From: Bacteroidota bacterium
GTDB lineage: Bacteria; Bacteroidota; Bacteroidia; Bacteroidales; CAJPTX01
DNA length: 6,490 bases
Assembly (NCBI GenBank): GCA_002748015.1
Contig: PDRH01000090.1
Span: 1 to 6,490, forward strand
Direction: 5' to 3'
Each line of letters begins with the position of its first letter. Positions within the stretch are counted from its first letter, which is position 1. The position numbers were made by a program, and so were the translations under genes. The notes under the pieces are model-generated. The model was not told the DNA's origin and searched no databases. It saw only the letters and a program-made list of their open reading frames with translations. Positions 5,872 to 6,490 of this stretch are shown here, one piece after another.

Positions 5872-6490
5872 CCAAAGCTACGTCCTCCTCGACCTCAATA
5901 TCGTTGAGCTTCTCCACCGTTACGGTAATACTTGCGGTCTTCCCCTCGGAGTCTTCGATTTTTATCGTCCCCGAGCCTGCGTCCGGCCCGGCCACGATGA
6001 GTATCTCATCATCGGTGGTGGCGATATCTACGCTTGTCAGCAGCGGCGAGGTGAACTCCACAACCCTGTACTTCCCGTTGCCGTCCGTAATCCCAATCTC
6101 TGCCGGCTCGCCCGTACCTATGGTTACGTCAGTCTCCTCCAGCACGATATCCTTCACTACCTTGACGGTAACCGTGATGGTGATTTCCCCCTTGTCGGCA
6201 TCTTTGACGGTGATGGTGGCCTCATCCTGCTTCGTTCCTGCCGTGATGACCAGCTTGCTACCGTCCTTGATCTCTGCGGTGGCAACCTCCGGATCGCTGC
6301 TCTCCGGGCTGAAGGGGGCCTTCCCGCCGGTGATCTGGAACTCCTGGCTCTTTTCGCTGGGGTTGAGCGTCAGCTTTCCGCTGGCGAGGGCCTTGATCTC
6401 CATCGCCTTAACCGTCCCCGTTGGGCTTACCGTCACGGTGATGCTCAGCTCCTTGTTGGCCTTCTTGTCCTTCACGGTGATGGTGGCGGT
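4681..6490 (-). repeat. Array of about eight Ig-like modules, 80-94 residues each
   Basis: Successive units begin with a variable strand such as DIVLEETDVTI or PIVVSQTDVTI, pass through an ITxGNG/ITGG turn and end GTATITVxDAxGKTAxITVTV. Modules 4 and 5 are the closest pair at DNA level: 5501-5580 and 5741-5820 align without gaps at an offset of exactly 240 nt, with long identical stretches around the GCCGTCTT and CCCTTGGCATC positions. The array is a natural substrate for slippage or recombination. Confidence 0.8.
5765..6490 (-). CDS. Upstream fragment of the Ig-like (BIG-type) repeat protein, open at the window edge
   Basis: 241 residues in view, reading in phase from the edge (TATITVKDKKANKEL...), so the true start and any signal peptide lie beyond 6490. 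It holds the end of module 1 (to about 6416), module 2 (6415-6161, with SSDPEVATAEIKDGSKLVITAG), module 3 (6160-5909, with ITDGNGKYRVVEFTSPLL) and the first 26 residues of module 4 (5908-5831). The pattern of SSDPEVATAEI, a short turn, then G-x-ATITVKD and ITVTV resembles bacterial Ig-like (BIG_2) modules common in Bacteroidota surface proteins. The last 21 residues (DRADGWRNGRD...) are out-of-frame readthrough ending at TAA 5767-5765, with composition unlike the rest. If translated as it stands, this would be a shortened protein without the C-terminal domain. Confidence 0.8.
   Translation of the reverse strand, partial: TATITVKDKKANKELSITVTVSPTGTVKAMEIKALASGKLTLNPSEKSQEFQITGGKAPFSPESSDPEVATAEIKDGSKLVITAGTKQDEATITVKDADKGEITITVTVKVVKDIVLEETDVTIGTGEPAEIGITDGNGKYRVVEFTSPLLTSVDIATTDDEILIVAGPDAGSGTIKIEDSEGKTASITVTVEKLNDIEVEEDVALVAKATKTITITNGNDRADGWRNGRDGYHHRPGCQG

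Larger units (their letters stand above)
4186..6490 (-). pseudogene. Ig-like repeat surface protein gene, frame-broken by a deletion and cut by the window edge
   Basis: Two overlapping minus-strand frames belong to one gene. The first carries modules 1 to 4 and stops at 5765; the second completes module 4 and carries modules 5 to 8 plus the C-terminal domain. The break falls inside module 4 at about 5831-5845: after TITITNGN the sequence jumps to TIELTAGEMEG, leaving out about 23 residues that the neighbouring module has between SGN and ALTAG. Aligning the DNA with module 5 gives 68 missing nt, which is not a multiple of three. The rest of both frames is free of stops and well conserved, so the break is recent, phase-variable, or an assembly collapse rather than old decay. 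Confidence 0.75.

Noticed and set aside
5760..5880. Programmed ribosomal frameshift joining the two repeat-gene frames
   Set aside because: No slippery heptamer is visible at the junction, and about 68 nt of the module are physically missing, so a simple slip would not restore a whole module.
4681..6490. CRISPR array or other non-coding tandem repeat
   Set aside because: The periodicity is about 240-280 nt, in frame, diverged at third positions and encodes Ig-like modules; there are no short identical repeats with unique spacers.

Overview
The window looks like a chromosomal segment of a fairly GC-rich member of the Bacteroidota, most likely a Porphyromonas-like Bacteroidales. Three things point there: a type IX secretion (T9SS) C-terminal sorting domain on the first protein, an AAA-ATPase-like/PD-(D/E)XK protein of a family that is abundant and multicopy in these bacteria, and a Bacteroidota-type -7 promoter box (TACCTTTG) in front of that gene. 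The genus is an inference, and no rRNA or tRNA is present to confirm it.

Layout. (1) Positions 1-2028, + strand: the 3' part of a large secreted surface protein. It has InlB-type and carboxypeptidase-regulatory-like beta-sandwich modules, a Pro/Thr-rich linker and a T9SS tail, and a strong intrinsic terminator follows at 2050-2090. (2) Positions 2091-2461: no convincing gene, but several inverted repeats, including a chain of overlapping, mutually exclusive small hairpins. (3) Positions 2462-4075, - strand: an intact AAA-ATPase-like/PD-(D/E)XK (DUF1703-type) protein with its own short promoter region. (4) Positions 4135-4160: an intrinsic terminator for the gene to its right. (5) Positions 4186-6490, - strand: a long protein of repeated 80-94-residue Ig-like modules ending in an unrecognised 164-residue domain. 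It is open at the right window edge.

The repeat gene is broken. One module lacks 68 nt relative to its neighbour, which throws the reading frame. The upstream frame stops at 5765, and the rest continues in another frame from about 5835. This could be a real inactivating or phase-variable deletion between repeats, or an assembly error in repetitive DNA.

The genes do not form an obvious pathway. Gene 1 converges on the two minus-strand genes, and each minus-strand gene seems to be its own transcription unit. The common theme is cell-surface, repeat-built, fast-evolving proteins flanking a selfish- or defence-like ATPase/nuclease of unknown role. No defence island, CRISPR array or transposase is visible.
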